Shown here in pieces: positions 51,028-60,044 of a stretch of 60,303 nucleotides of DNA. How positions within the stretch are numbered: the first letter of the stretch is position 1; every line of letters begins with the position of its first letter. The notes under the pieces are model-generated. The model did no database searches. It had not been told where the DNA came from and was given only the letters and a program-made list of their open reading frames with translations. The stretch covers positions 1 to 60,303 of the forward strand of contig JAWKLZ010000004.1 in NCBI GenBank assembly GCA_041392475.1, written 5' to 3'. A program made the position numbers and the translations under genes. The stretch is from Chitinophagales bacterium (GTDB lineage: Bacteria > Bacteroidota > Bacteroidia > Chitinophagales > UBA2359).

Positions 51028-53454
51028 ATGAACACCTTACAAACCATCACATTCCCCCTTTTTATCTTGCTCCTTTCGCTACCTTCAATGGCGCAAGTAA
51101 GCGAGTCAGATTCTTTGGCTTTGGTAGCACTCTACGAAACTACAAATGGCAAAAACTGGATGGACAATTCAGGATGGTTGGAAGGCGAGATAGAGGATTG
51201 GAAAGGCATCACTTTGGACGAAACCAAAAATCGCATCATTAGCCTCTCACTGTCCAACAATAACTTAACTGGGGTCTTGCCCAATTTGAATTTGCCCAAT
51301 TTGAAATGGCTCAACCTTAGCGGCAATGATATTGAAGGAAATATTCCCAACTTCAATTTGCCCAGTTTAGAGAATTTGTCTTTGAGTGGAAACAAGCTTG
51401 AAGGTGAAATTCCCAATTTTTCGGTGATGCCAAAACTACAATTATTGAGTTTGGCAGACAATCAATTGACGGCTGCAATTCCCAGTTTTGACCAATTGCC
51501 GAATTTAGAATGGCTCAATTTGGGCAGTAATCAATTAGAGGGAGCAATTCCTAACTTTAATCAAGCACCACAATTGACTCACCTTTACCTCAATGACAAT
51601 CAACTCAATGGAGTGGTTCCAGACTTAGCGCATTTATCAAATTTGAAGATATGTTGGATTCAAAAAAATCAATTCACCTTCGATGGTTTGGAGGAAAACA
51701 TTGCAGCCCAACTAAACAATCCAATTTTTGAGACTTTCCGATATGCACCCCAAAAAATGGCAGATTTGACAAAGACGAACGAAGATGTTTTGTTTATGCC
51801 CGCAGGAAATTCACCCAACAACCGCTACCATTGGTACAGAAATGGTCAATGGGTAGAAACTTCAACAGAGGATTTTTACATCGTTACGAGGGCGGGCGAT
51901 TACCATTGCAACGTGACGAATGATGGGGTAAGTGATTTGAGTTTGCAGAGCAAAAGCGTTCATTTTGACCACAATAAATGCACCCTTGCAGAACCTTTTG
52001 CGCTACCTTCAATGGCAGCTTCAGAGTTTATTGGCCCTTTCAACAATCAAAATATGGGCAATCCCGTAGCAGCACATTCTTTGGCGGTTTGTTTTGAAGA
52101 TGCTTCTTTGGATAATTTGTTGTGGTATGTTTTTGAGGGAAATGGCGAAATCTATAGTTTTTATATTCACGACAATGGGGCGGATGTGGAGAATGGATTG
52201 AAGGATGCACAAATCGCTGTTTATGAAGGTAGTTGTGGTGAATTGAACTTGTTGGTTTGCAACGACAATATGAGTTCTACGAGCAATCAGGCTTTGGCAA
52301 CGCTGCAAACAGAAGCCAATCAGGTGTATTATTTGATGATTGACGGACGGGATGCTGCGGCAGGTGAATTTTTCATTGAAGCATGGCAGGGGGAAAGTAT
52401 CTGGGCAGGCGATACAGACAATAATGGCGAGGTGAATCACCACGATTTGTTGGCGGTGGGTTTGGCTTATGGTTTTGAAGGTTCGAGTCGAACAAACACA
52501 AACAATGATTTTTTGCCGAAAGCATCTGAGGAATGGTTGTTTGAATTTAACAATGGCCTCAACTATCATTTTGCAGATGCAAATGGCGATGGAGAGGTGA
52601 ATGACTTGGATGCAATGGCGATTCGTCAAAACTACAAACAACACCACGTTGCCTACAATGCTTCAACAGATGGATTTTCCCCGATTGAAGAATTTGGTAT
52701 TCCACTTCAATTGACTGCTAATTTGATTGATACGATTCAAGAGGGTTATGAATATATGTTCCGCATCGGAACGGACGAAAACCATCCTGCTTTTGAAGAT
52801 GTGCTGGGTGTTTCGATGACCATCGAAATTTTGGTGGCAGCAGATGTGCCTGATACGGTTTTTGTTCAAGCTCCTGTGATTTTTTATGAGGGTTCTGCTA
52901 TTGGTACAAAAGGCTTAGATATGATGACTTTGGATAGCTTACAATTGTTGCAGCACAACCGCTATGAGTGGGATATTGCGATGGTCAGAAATGACCACAA
53001 GGGCGTGTCAACGGGTGGCGACTTGTGTACGATTGCCTGTATTTTTTCGGTGGGTAGTATTGATAAAAGTGGCGCAGATATTCCGATGATTGTCCGATTG
53101 AAGAATGTGAAGTTACTGAATGACAAGCAAAAACCTTTGGCGGTGCAATTGCCAAGTGTGCGTTTTGCGATTGGAGAAGTGGAAGAAGACTTGCCGACTG
53201 TCATTGAAGCAAATGCCCTTTCCCAACTGCAATTTTACCCCAACCCTTCTCGTGATTGGCTGCACATTTCGCCCCCTGTTGGTTTTTCTAATAAATTGAA
53301 TGTAAGACTGTTTGATAAAAATGGGGCGGTGATTATGGAGAGCGAAGGTTTGGATTTGGATGTTCGAGATTTGCAGAAGGGTTTGTATTGGCTGCAATTG
53401 GAGGATTTGGAGAGTGGAGAGGTGACAAAAGGTGTGAAGGTGGTCGTAATGTGA
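51028..53454 (+). CDS. T9SS-secreted leucine-rich-repeat protein with dockerin-like repeats (type A sorting domain)
   Basis: An 808-residue secreted protein. The signal peptide is TLQTITFPLFILLLSLPSMA; an ATG 24 bases upstream (51004) is possible but puts charged residues before it. Residues about 20-230 hold six to seven leucine-rich repeats (LKWLNLSGNDIEGNIPNF and similar). A central beta-domain follows (about 300-450), then two calcium-loop, dockerin-like helices DTDNNGEVNHHDLLAVGLAY and DANGDGEVNDLDAMAIRQNY, and the type A sorting domain at the end (FYPNPSRDWLHI, LYWLQLED). Exported by type IX secretion; possibly an adhesin or part of an extracellular complex. Confidence 0.85.
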   Translation: MNTLQTITFPLFILLLSLPSMAQVSESDSLALVALYETTNGKNWMDNSGWLEGEIEDWKGITLDETKNRIISLSLSNNNLTGVLPNLNLPNLKWLNLSGNDIEGNIPNFNLPSLENLSLSGNKLEGEIPNFSVMPKLQLLSLADNQLTAAIPSFDQLPNLEWLNLGSNQLEGAIPNFNQAPQLTHLYLNDNQLNGVVPDLAHLSNLKICWIQKNQFTFDGLEENIAAQLNNPIFETFRYAPQKMADLTKTNEDVLFMPAGNSPNNRYHWYRNGQWVETSTEDFYIVTRAGDYHCNVTNDGVSDLSLQSKSVHFDHNKCTLAEPFALPSMAASEFIGPFNNQNMGNPVAAHSLAVCFEDASLDNLLWYVFEGNGEIYSFYIHDNGADVENGLKDAQIAVYEGSCGELNLLVCNDNMSSTSNQALATLQTEANQVYYLMIDGRDAAAGEFFIEAWQGESIWAGDTDNNGEVNHHDLLAVGLAYGFEGSSRTNTNNDFLPKASEEWLFEFNNGLNYHFADANGDGEVNDLDAMAIRQNYKQHHVAYNASTDGFSPIEEFGIPLQLTANLIDTIQEGYEYMFRIGTDENHPAFEDVLGVSMTIEILVAADVPDTVFVQAPVIFYEGSAIGTKGLDMMTLDSLQLLQHNRYEWDIAMVRNDHKGVSTGGDLCTIACIFSVGSIDKSGADIPMIVRLKNVKLLNDKQKPLAVQLPSVRFAIGEVEEDLPTVIEANALSQLQFYPNPSRDWLHISPPVGFSNKLNVRLFDKNGAVIMESEGLDLDVRDLQKGLYWLQLEDLESGEVTKGVKVVVM

Positions 53455-53537
53455 CATCTTTCAAATATCGCTGTGTTTTTCAAACGACGGCAAATTTTCG
53501 CTACAAAAAAATATCATAAAATATAAACAAAAATAAC

Positions 53538-56297
53538 ATGAGACAATTTTTACAAATTTCGTGGATGGGCTTTTTGTGCCTGCAAGTCACTATTTTGATA
53601 CAGGCACAATGCCCTCCAATTGCAGGAACAGACACGCTTTTGTGTGGATTCACAGCAACTTTGATGGCTACTCCCGAAGGCGGTACATGGTCAATTGTTT
53701 GCGATGAAAGTGTGGGTGTGGTGGAATTTGAAGATGCGAATAGTACGGAAACTTCGGTAACGGTCAGCGAATGTGGGGTTTATACCTTTGTGTACACAAT
53801 GGACACGCCTGAATGTGCCGCAGAAGATACGGTGAAAGTGGGCTTTGAAGACCCAAGCGATAATGTAGTTTCGGGTGGTTTGGAAATCGGTTTGGAGGTG
53901 GATTACGGCTGTCCTGGTGGGGGTTCTGCTGACTGCTCCAACACGATAACGATTGCAGGAACGGGACCGCCGACTTTTGATTGGAGTTTGGATTTGCTGC
54001 AAGAATGTTGCCCGATGTTGTACGAAACCATCGTTGAAAATCCTTTGAGCGATTGTGAGGCGCAAAACATTGCAGTGAATATCCTTACACCTGACGAATG
54101 TACAGTCAGCGAGGCGAATTGGTCGGGTGGTCAAGGGGATTTGGTGAATGTGGATTCGGTGGTTGTGACGGCTAATTTCTTCGATATTTTCTTGCCTTTG
54201 CTGGGTGATTTGGGGTCTTGCGGTGCGATTGGAGGTGAATGCTCTTTTGAAGGTTTGGGGGATGTTTGTCAGTCCGACACTTTGGGTTTTGTGGCAGACA
54301 CCCTGATTGTGGAGATTCCTTATTCAACGGGTGCTGGACGGTGGCATTATGTGGTCAGCGCCGACAGTTCATTGGCTTTGCAGGACACAACACAATTGCC
54401 TCCGCCTTACAATTTTGCGACCTTGATTATCCAACCCAACGCCCAATATGCAGGTCCCAATTCGGTAACTTTCAGCGCATGGGAAACAATAGGCGGCAAT
54501 CTTGTTGAACTGTTTTCCCAGCCATTGGAGTTGAACAACAGGATTCAATGGGTTTATCAAATTGATTATGTGAACGATACTTTGATTACCTTCCATCCAA
54601 TATGCGAAAATGGCGACTGCAATTGTGGCTGTGGTCAATCGAGTTTTTTCCCAAGCATCGACATTCCTATACTCGATTTGTCCTGTCCCCCTATTTCTTT
54701 GTCTTTTATGCCACCTGGCTTTGGAGAAGTATTTGCGTTTTATCCCAATACCGTTTTTTGTGAAGATGAAAATAGCGTAACCCCTTTTATAGATGTTTTT
54801 GGATGTGGTATAGACTATCTATTTTCGGGTTCAGACGGTTTATCAATTGACTCTTTTACAGGCGAAATCTTCATTGACCAATCGCAGGTAGGCACGCATG
54901 AGGTCTATTTTTCGAGTTCTAATGGTGAATTTTTCGTCACCGTCATAGATATTCTACCTATCGAAATGATTGAATTCGACTTGCCTCCGTCTTTTGAGAC
55001 CTGCGAAGGAAATGGGGATATGGTTCAGCCTACTTTGCTCGGCGGCAGTTCTTTTGGTGGAACGTGGGCTATGAGTGGTAGCGGAGTAATTGACAGCAGC
55101 ACAGGAACAATAGATATAGATGCCAGTGGCTCAGGTGTTTTTACCATTACTTATACTCCAAATTCGCCTTGCGTTGTCACTACGAGTCAAGATATTGAAA
55201 TCACCGTCAATAGCTTGTCGCCATCTATCACGGTCAATTGCAGCAGCACTATTGATGCAGTTTTATTCGACTGGTCGCCCATTGAAGGAGCAGATGGCTA
55301 CGATATTAGCTATTCTATCAATGGGGGCAATTCCGTATTTTCCAACACGAATAGCACCAATTTTGAAATCACGGGTTTGCTGCCTAGCGACTTTGTGACC
55401 TTGAGTGTGGTGGCTTTTGGAAGTGCGATTTGTGGTCAAAATGCGGAGGGAGTTTCCACCTGCAATGTTGCGGACTGTCCTCCTCTCGTTATCGAAATCA
55501 ATAATTTCAATCCTTTTTATTGCAGTGATATAGCAAGTTTTGAATTGACTGCCACGCCAGCAGGCGGCATTTTCTTTGGAAATGGTGTCGAAAACAATAC
55601 CTTTTTCAATCCTGCTGCTGCTGGTGTCGGCATTCATACGATTCAATACGCATACACGGACTTCAACAATGGCTGTTCTTATGCCGAAAGTGCTACAATT
55701 GAAGTCTTTGCACCTTTGGAAGCGGTTTTGGTGGAATGTGGGGAAATCACCGACAACAGCATCACCTTCAGTTGGAGTGCATCGACAAACGCTATTGAAT
55801 ACCAAGTTGTTTTGAGTGGCGCAATGACCGACAATTTCACCCAAACTGCCACGACTTATACGGTAGAAAACCTAACGGCAACGGACGAGGTAAGCATTGA
55901 AGTGACTGCAATCGGAGCCGTGGAATGTGCCAATAGCGAGGCTGCAATGGCAACCTGTTCGGTTCCGCTTGTAGAGAAGTGTTTGGACTTTGCAGGGTTG
56001 AATCAGATTTTGAGTTTTCCGACGGCTTTTTCACCAAATGAAGATGGGCTAAACGATTCTTTCCATCCTGTTTTTCCTTATGCTTTTGCGGATTATGAGT
56101 TGATGGTTTTCAACCGTTGGGGCAAACAAGTATTTGGCAGTCAAGATGTGGATGCGGCTTGGAATGGGGTTGCGCTGAATACAGGCAAAGAGGCGGCACT
56201 TGGGGTCTATGTTTGGCACTTGAAGGCAACGGTGGTGAATGAGTGTGGGGAGGAAGTGAGTTTGGAGCGGAAGGGGAATGTGAGTTTGGTGAGGTAG
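53538..56297 (+). CDS. T9SS surface protein sharing modules with the giant protein (type B sorting domain), 919 aa
   Basis: A secreted protein with a signal peptide (FLCLQVTILIQAQ, ending near residue 23). The first 560 residues are Cys-containing beta-rich segments of unknown kind with an embedded CNCGCG cluster. From about 560 it carries the same modules as the 2839-residue protein 5 kb upstream: two FN3-like units (VLFDWSPIEGADGYDISYSI; ITFSWSASTNAIEYQVVL) and one DCPPLVIEINNFNPFYC...L-T-A-T-P-A-GG-I-F unit. The end is the type B sorting domain (TAFSPNEDGLNDSFHP, MVFNRWGKQVFG). Likely a co-secreted paralogous adhesin. Confidence 0.85.
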   Translation: MRQFLQISWMGFLCLQVTILIQAQCPPIAGTDTLLCGFTATLMATPEGGTWSIVCDESVGVVEFEDANSTETSVTVSECGVYTFVYTMDTPECAAEDTVKVGFEDPSDNVVSGGLEIGLEVDYGCPGGGSADCSNTITIAGTGPPTFDWSLDLLQECCPMLYETIVENPLSDCEAQNIAVNILTPDECTVSEANWSGGQGDLVNVDSVVVTANFFDIFLPLLGDLGSCGAIGGECSFEGLGDVCQSDTLGFVADTLIVEIPYSTGAGRWHYVVSADSSLALQDTTQLPPPYNFATLIIQPNAQYAGPNSVTFSAWETIGGNLVELFSQPLELNNRIQWVYQIDYVNDTLITFHPICENGDCNCGCGQSSFFPSIDIPILDLSCPPISLSFMPPGFGEVFAFYPNTVFCEDENSVTPFIDVFGCGIDYLFSGSDGLSIDSFTGEIFIDQSQVGTHEVYFSSSNGEFFVTVIDILPIEMIEFDLPPSFETCEGNGDMVQPTLLGGSSFGGTWAMSGSGVIDSSTGTIDIDASGSGVFTITYTPNSPCVVTTSQDIEITVNSLSPSITVNCSSTIDAVLFDWSPIEGADGYDISYSINGGNSVFSNTNSTNFEITGLLPSDFVTLSVVAFGSAICGQNAEGVSTCNVADCPPLVIEINNFNPFYCSDIASFELTATPAGGIFFGNGVENNTFFNPAAAGVGIHTIQYAYTDFNNGCSYAESATIEVFAPLEAVLVECGEITDNSITFSWSASTNAIEYQVVLSGAMTDNFTQTATTYTVENLTATDEVSIEVTAIGAVECANSEAAMATCSVPLVEKCLDFAGLNQILSFPTAFSPNEDGLNDSFHPVFPYAFADYELMVFNRWGKQVFGSQDVDAAWNGVALNTGKEAALGVYVWHLKATVVNECGEEVSLERKGNVSLVR

Positions 56298-56407
56298 AAT
56301 TTCAACAAATTCCGAAAATGAAATCAATCACAAGAAACACTTGAACTTTTGGAATTGTTGTTAAAGGGTATTTGTGTATTTTACAATGTTCAATCAAAAA
56401 ACATTCT

Positions 56408-56650
56408 ATGACAACGATTTATGGCGTTTATGACCAAATTGCAGAGGTAATCGCCCTTCTTGAACCCAAAAAGATATTGGCATTGAAGGCTTCAAAGGAG
56501 GTGCAAGACAGGTTTGATTTGTTGATGGAAAAATCAAGAGGTCCAGGTATCAGCAAGCAGGAGTATGACGAATTGAATCACTTTATTGTATTGGAAAGGC
56601 TTCTTCGACTTGCTAAAATTAAAGCGGATATATCACTTAGAAATGGCTAA
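56408..56650 (+). CDS. small protein paired with an HNH nuclease, 80 aa
   Basis: An 80-residue helical protein (MTTIYGVYDQIAEVIALLEP, then ILALKASKEVQDRFDLLMEK and IVLERLLRLAKIKADI). No named domain is recognised. Similar short proteins sit immediately before HNH genes in many cyanobacteria and Bacteroidota, and such pairs have the layout of a toxin-antitoxin or immunity system, but there is no proof of that here. A longer frame begins at 56372; the ATG at 56408 is preferred. The HNH gene starts 3 bases after its stop. Confidence 0.55.
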   Translation: MTTIYGVYDQIAEVIALLEPKKILALKASKEVQDRFDLLMEKSRGPGISKQEYDELNHFIVLERLLRLAKIKADISLRNG

Positions 56651-56653
56651 TCT

Positions 56654-57064
56654 ATGAGTGTATATATTCCTGAATCGGTTCGACAATTCGTTGCAACAAG
56701 AGCTGATTATCGTTGTGAGTATTGTCGAATTTATGAACGTTATTCATTTCTTGCTTTTCACATAGAACACATTATCAGTCAGAAGCATGGGGGAACATCA
56801 GACAACAATAACTTAGCCTATTCTTGTCCTATTTGCAATTGGAACAAAGGGACAGATGTTGCTACTTTTTTAGAAGGAATTCATGTTCCTGTACGCTTTT
56901 TCAATCCAAGAATGGATGTTTGGAGTAATCACTTCGAGGTAGAAGATAGTGGACTCATTTTGGCAAAAACAAATATAGGTCAAGCTACAATAAAGATTTT
57001 TGACCTTAATCACTTTGATTCCATGTTAGAAAGGCGTTATTTGTTGGCTAACAATATGCTTTGA
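56654..57064 (+). CDS. HNH endonuclease, 136 aa
   Basis: A compact HNH nuclease. Zinc ligands C21-x-x-C24 (CEYC) and C58-x-x-C61 (CPIC) frame the beta-beta-alpha-metal motif FHIEHIISQKHGG (H36, H39), the N residues of DNNNLAYSC, and N64 of CNWNKG. It should cut DNA (nicking or double-strand) with a divalent metal. It is coupled to the 80-residue gene ahead of it. No methyltransferase or other restriction component is adjacent, so it is not an obvious restriction-modification system. Confidence 0.85.
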   Translation: MSVYIPESVRQFVATRADYRCEYCRIYERYSFLAFHIEHIISQKHGGTSDNNNLAYSCPICNWNKGTDVATFLEGIHVPVRFFNPRMDVWSNHFEVEDSGLILAKTNIGQATIKIFDLNHFDSMLERRYLLANNML

Positions 57065-57129
57065 ACCCAATTCAATTTGAACAGGAACTTTTAGATAAAA
57101 AAGAACACTTGTACAGCGTGAACCTCGCT

Positions 57130-57265
57130 TAATGAGTAAGTTCCTTTACATCTAGCCGTTTCTGTTCACACCTCTCCGCAAAATAATCCTGCAGTATGTG
57201 ATGCCGAAAACGCCAATGTACACCATCTTGCTCCAAAGTTCGGGTTTGGGGGGTGTATTGGGAAT
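57130..57265 (-). pseudogene. relic of a NACHT/STAND-type protein C-terminus
   Basis: On the minus strand a 46-codon frame reads TRTLEQDGVHWRFRHHILQD followed by YFAERCEQKRLDVKEL and a stop. The pattern G-x-x-W/Y-R-F-x-H-R/H-x-L-Q-D/E-Y-F-A is the C-terminal mark of NACHT/STAND ATPases in bacteria. Nothing upstream continues the protein, so only the 3' end remains. It fills most of a 294-base gap; the rest of that gap shows no gene. Confidence 0.4.
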
Positions 57266-57358
57266 GGCTTTATTTTTTCGTTTAAAATCTCCAAAATGGA
57301 ACTAAAACAAGCATATCTTTGGTTAAATACTTTTTATTATAAATAAAATATATAAGCC

Positions 57359-57910
57359 ATGGTCTGGGTAAACTTAATAACAATTGCAGCTACGGGAGTT
57401 ATTATTCATTTAATTATGAGCTATATAAGCACATATGTAAATACAGATGTTAGTAAAAATTCAAAAGGACAATATGTACTGAGAGCTAATAAATTTTATA
57501 AAAATGCAGGTTTAATAGTGCTTTGTTTGGCAATATTTATAATCTTCATGATGCTCTATACAGAAGGGAAAGATAAAATTACTTTAGCAATAGTATTTGG
57601 AGGATTGATGTTAAGTCTGCCCATTTATTGCTTGGTATATTACTACAATCACAGAGTCATCTTTGATGATAAAAGGATTCAGAAAACTGGTTTTACAGGA
57701 AAAACCACTGAGACAACATGGGCAGAAATAATAAGTATCTCTTTTAGTCCTTTTTCAAGTAGTCTGAAAATCCATCTTGAAAGAAGGCGAGTAATTAAAA
57801 TTTCTAATCAATTGGTTGGCTTCATATCGTTTGTGGAGATGATGGAAAAGAAGACAAAGTGGACTGCAAAAGGATTGAAGTTGCCAACAAATGAACAGAA
57901 TCTTTATTGA
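57359..57910 (+). CDS. membrane protein with a PH-like domain, 183 aa
   Basis: Three hydrophobic segments near the N-terminus (about residues 2-22, 48-67 and 73-92) precede a cytosolic beta-rich domain, RVIFDDKRIQKTGFTGKTTE, TWAEIISISFSPFSSSLKIH, RRVIKISNQLVG, with the alternation of a bacterial PH-like fold, as in YdbS/PH-domain membrane proteins. No catalytic residue is recognised. It stands alone: the previous HNH gene is 294 bases away, and a hairpin terminator follows. Confidence 0.6.
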   Translation: MVWVNLITIAATGVIIHLIMSYISTYVNTDVSKNSKGQYVLRANKFYKNAGLIVLCLAIFIIFMMLYTEGKDKITLAIVFGGLMLSLPIYCLVYYYNHRVIFDDKRIQKTGFTGKTTETTWAEIISISFSPFSSSLKIHLERRRVIKISNQLVGFISFVEMMEKKTKWTAKGLKLPTNEQNLY

Positions 57911-57916
57911 AAAAAC

Positions 57917-57960
57917 AAAATAGCCATTCTCCAATCCGAAAATTGAAGAATGGCTATTAG
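57917..57960. terminator. hairpin T1 (bidirectional terminator, repeated sequence)
   Basis: Arms AATAGCCATTCT-CAAT and ATTG-AGAATGGCTATT around a short loop, between convergent genes. The same sequence recurs with small changes at 58999-59040 and 60126-60159. Confidence 0.75.
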
Positions 57961-58038
57961 AAAAAAAGAAGATGAGAAGCAAGACTCAAATATGACATCT
58001 CGCTTCTCACCTATTGATTCTTGTTTCACTAAAAATAA

Positions 58039-58890
58039 TTAGTTGGGTTCACAAATCGCCACACATTTGCCAGTATTGTAATCGTACCAAGTCACCATTT
58101 TGTACCCTTTTCCGCAAGGTGCTGCAATCCAATCGCTACAAGGACCATTTGGACGCAAACTATAAGATTTCACAGGTTGGAAAATAGCAGTGTCTAATAC
58201 AATATATCCTGTACAGTATGCCACACATTTTCCGTTGTTATCGTAGTAACTTCCAGGAGCAGAACCGTCTGCACAAGGCTGAACGATGTAGCCACTGCAA
58301 GGTGTGTCGGGGGTAAAACGGTTGAAACTTCCTTGTGGGTTGATGCTTCCCATACCTACCAATTCACCTTTTTCAACGATTGCAGCCAAAAGTATGTGTT
58401 CTCTTGTTTGAGCGATTACATTCACACCATCAGGCAAATCTGCAATGCCATATCTCATAAAAGCAGGAACACCAACTGCTGCACCTGTTGAGCCACTGCT
58501 ACTGTCTGCAAACCAAGCTCCACACACACAAAAGCACTCTCCCCAAGGGGTTGTAAAACATTTTTTGATTTGAAAAGTGGTACACAAACCGCCTTGTGAA
58601 CAGCCCGATGCTGTACCTTCCAATACTTTGATTTTGCCTTCTCTTGATTTGGCAAACATTCGTTGGATTTTGCCACCAGAAGCGGTCAAGAATATTTGTG
58701 CGCCACTTCGTTTGTTGGTTGCGACCAAGTGATTGCCGTCCGTTGGAGGTGCTTCGACTCTTTCTACGATGTTGGATTCTCCATCAACACCATCAAACTT
58801 GATGTAGGCTGCTGCATTAACTGTTGTTTGACTGAACATTGCGATAAAAGCGAAAAAACTAAAAGCGAATAATTTTTGAATCGTTGTCAT
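58039..58890 (-). CDS. secreted Cys-rich protein with duplicated motif, 283 aa
   Basis: A secreted protein with a signal peptide (FAFSFFAFIAMFSQTTVNA). The mature N-terminus AYIKFDGVDGES recalls the first strand of Hcp-type tube proteins, but the rest does not continue that fold and I would not call it Hcp. The middle has eight Cys in a short span (CSQGGLCTTFQIKKCF, CFCVCGAW). The C-terminus holds two copies of a 32-residue unit: PCS-x-Y/W-I-x-x-PC-x-x-G...Y-x-x-N-x-GKCVA-x-C (about residues 197-228 and 251-282). The disulphides suggest an extracellular role. Function unknown. Confidence 0.65.
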   Translation of the reverse strand: MTTIQKLFAFSFFAFIAMFSQTTVNAAAYIKFDGVDGESNIVERVEAPPTDGNHLVATNKRSGAQIFLTASGGKIQRMFAKSREGKIKVLEGTASGCSQGGLCTTFQIKKCFTTPWGECFCVCGAWFADSSSGSTGAAVGVPAFMRYGIADLPDGVNVIAQTREHILLAAIVEKGELVGMGSINPQGSFNRFTPDTPCSGYIVQPCADGSAPGSYYDNNGKCVAYCTGYIVLDTAIFQPVKSYSLRPNGPCSDWIAAPCGKGYKMVTWYDYNTGKCVAICEPN

Positions 58891-58998
58891 GATTAAAGGT
58901 TTTAAATGTTGTTAAAAATTTGATTCGCTCTCATAGACGGAAAGGATAAAGAGTTTGGGAAAAAAGGAAATATTTTTTTCTGCTTTTTCTTGAAAAAA

Positions 58999-59040
58999 AA
59001 TTAGCCACCCAACAATCTAAAAATTGAAGGATGGCTAATT
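58999..59040 (-). terminator. hairpin T2 (repeated sequence)
   Basis: Arms AATTAGCCA / TGGCTAATT with an inner CAAT/ATTG pair. On the minus strand it follows the FMN-reductase stop by 44 bases and is followed by eight T, so it ends the MarR/FMN-reductase operon. Same family as T1 and T3. Confidence 0.75.
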
Positions 59041-59083
59041 GGGTGATAATATTGTAATTATACGGTGGAGGTTATTCTCTTGC

Positions 59084-59620
59084 TCACAAACTCTTCACAA
59101 ACATCTTCAATTTTTCTTCAAAAGTCTGCGCCAATTGTTCGTCGGTAATTCCCTCCGTTTCCGAAAAGTTTTTGCCGAAAAAAGGCAGGGAAAAACTGGT
59201 AATTGCGCCTTTGCCCATAAACTGAAATTTGTTCACTGCAATGTCCAAAACCGTTGCGCCGCCTCGACCTCCTGGTGAAGTCGCCATTAAAAACATGGGT
59301 TTGTCGGCCCAAGTGCTTCCTTCCATCCGAGATACCCAATCCATGATGTTTTTGAAGGCAGCCGAATACGCTCCATTGTGTTCGGCAAAAGAAATAATCA
59401 AACCATCGGCATCTAAAATATGTTGTTTGAACTGCTTGATCAATTCGGGAAACCCTGTTGCCATTTCTTTGTCCATGCTGTAAATCGGCACTTCAAAATC
59501 GTTCAAATCCAATAAGTTCACTTCTGCACCTTCAATTTGATGGGCAGCGAAAGTTGCGAATTTTTTGTTGATAGAAGCCCTGCTGCTGCTTGCGCCAAAA
59601 GCGAGTATTTTCTTAGTCAT
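59084..59620 (-). CDS. NADPH-dependent FMN reductase-like flavoprotein
   Basis: A 178-residue flavodoxin-fold oxidoreductase. The phosphate-binding loop is FGASSSRASINKK (residues about 8-20), followed by YSMDKE, then the typical SFAEHNGAYSAAFKNIMDW (FMN ring contact) and MATSPGGRGGATVL (about 110-123). Enzymes of this type reduce FMN, quinones or chromate using NAD(P)H. The start overlaps the stop of the upstream MarR gene by 8 bases (59613-59620), so both are one operon and the enzyme is likely induced by the MarR ligand, for example a quinone or electrophile. Confidence 0.88.
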   Translation of the reverse strand: MTKKILAFGASSSRASINKKFATFAAHQIEGAEVNLLDLNDFEVPIYSMDKEMATGFPELIKQFKQHILDADGLIISFAEHNGAYSAAFKNIMDWVSRMEGSTWADKPMFLMATSPGGRGGATVLDIAVNKFQFMGKGAITSFSLPFFGKNFSETEGITDEQLAQTFEEKLKMFVKSL

Positions 59621-60044
59621 TGTTGTGAGATTTTAACTTGATGATTAAATTTTTAAGTGTTTCCAATTCCTCGTTGTTGAGATTTACCATCATGGGTTTG
59701 TGAAAAGCTTGCAACTTTTCATCCATTTCCTTCAATATTTCCAAACCCGATTCAGTGATGGTAATGTCCATTTTTCTGCGATTGCGGGGACATTTTTTTC
59801 GTTGCACATAACCTTTTGCCTTCAATTTATCTACAATCCGAGTCACATTGCTGCTTCGCTGCACCATACTCTCCAAAATTCGCTGTACGGTCAAAGGTTC
59901 TCCCTTTGCACCTCTCAGTATCCTCAGAACATTGTATTGAGGCTCGGTAATGTCAAATTCTTTCAACTCTATGCTCACTTGATCTGTAATCCAGTGTCCT
60001 GTTCGGATAATTTGAAGAATAGCTTGAAAGTATTGGTTATTCAT
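59613..60044 (-). CDS. MarR-family transcriptional regulator
   Basis: A 143-residue winged-helix repressor. The DNA-binding part is LREFDI...EPQYNVLRILRGAKGEPLTV with recognition helix MVQRSSNVTRIVDKL and wing RKKCPRNRRKMDI, then TESGLEILKEMDE. The start is at MNNQYFQAILQI; the frame is open to 60236 but the extra residues are non-coding, and TGTTGCAACA overlaps this start codon. It probably represses itself and the overlapping FMN-reductase gene, and possibly the pirin gene (same palindrome). MarR proteins release DNA on binding phenolic or oxidising ligands. Confidence 0.88.
   Translation of the reverse strand: MNNQYFQAILQIIRTGHWITDQVSIELKEFDITEPQYNVLRILRGAKGEPLTVQRILESMVQRSSNVTRIVDKLKAKGYVQRKKCPRNRRKMDITITESGLEILKEMDEKLQAFHKPMMVNLNNEELETLKNLIIKLKSHNND

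Noticed and set aside
58816..58881. Hcp (type VI secretion tube) identity from the AYIKFDGVDGES start
   Set aside because: Only the first strand resembles Hcp; the rest is Cys-rich with a different repeat, and no type VI genes are near.
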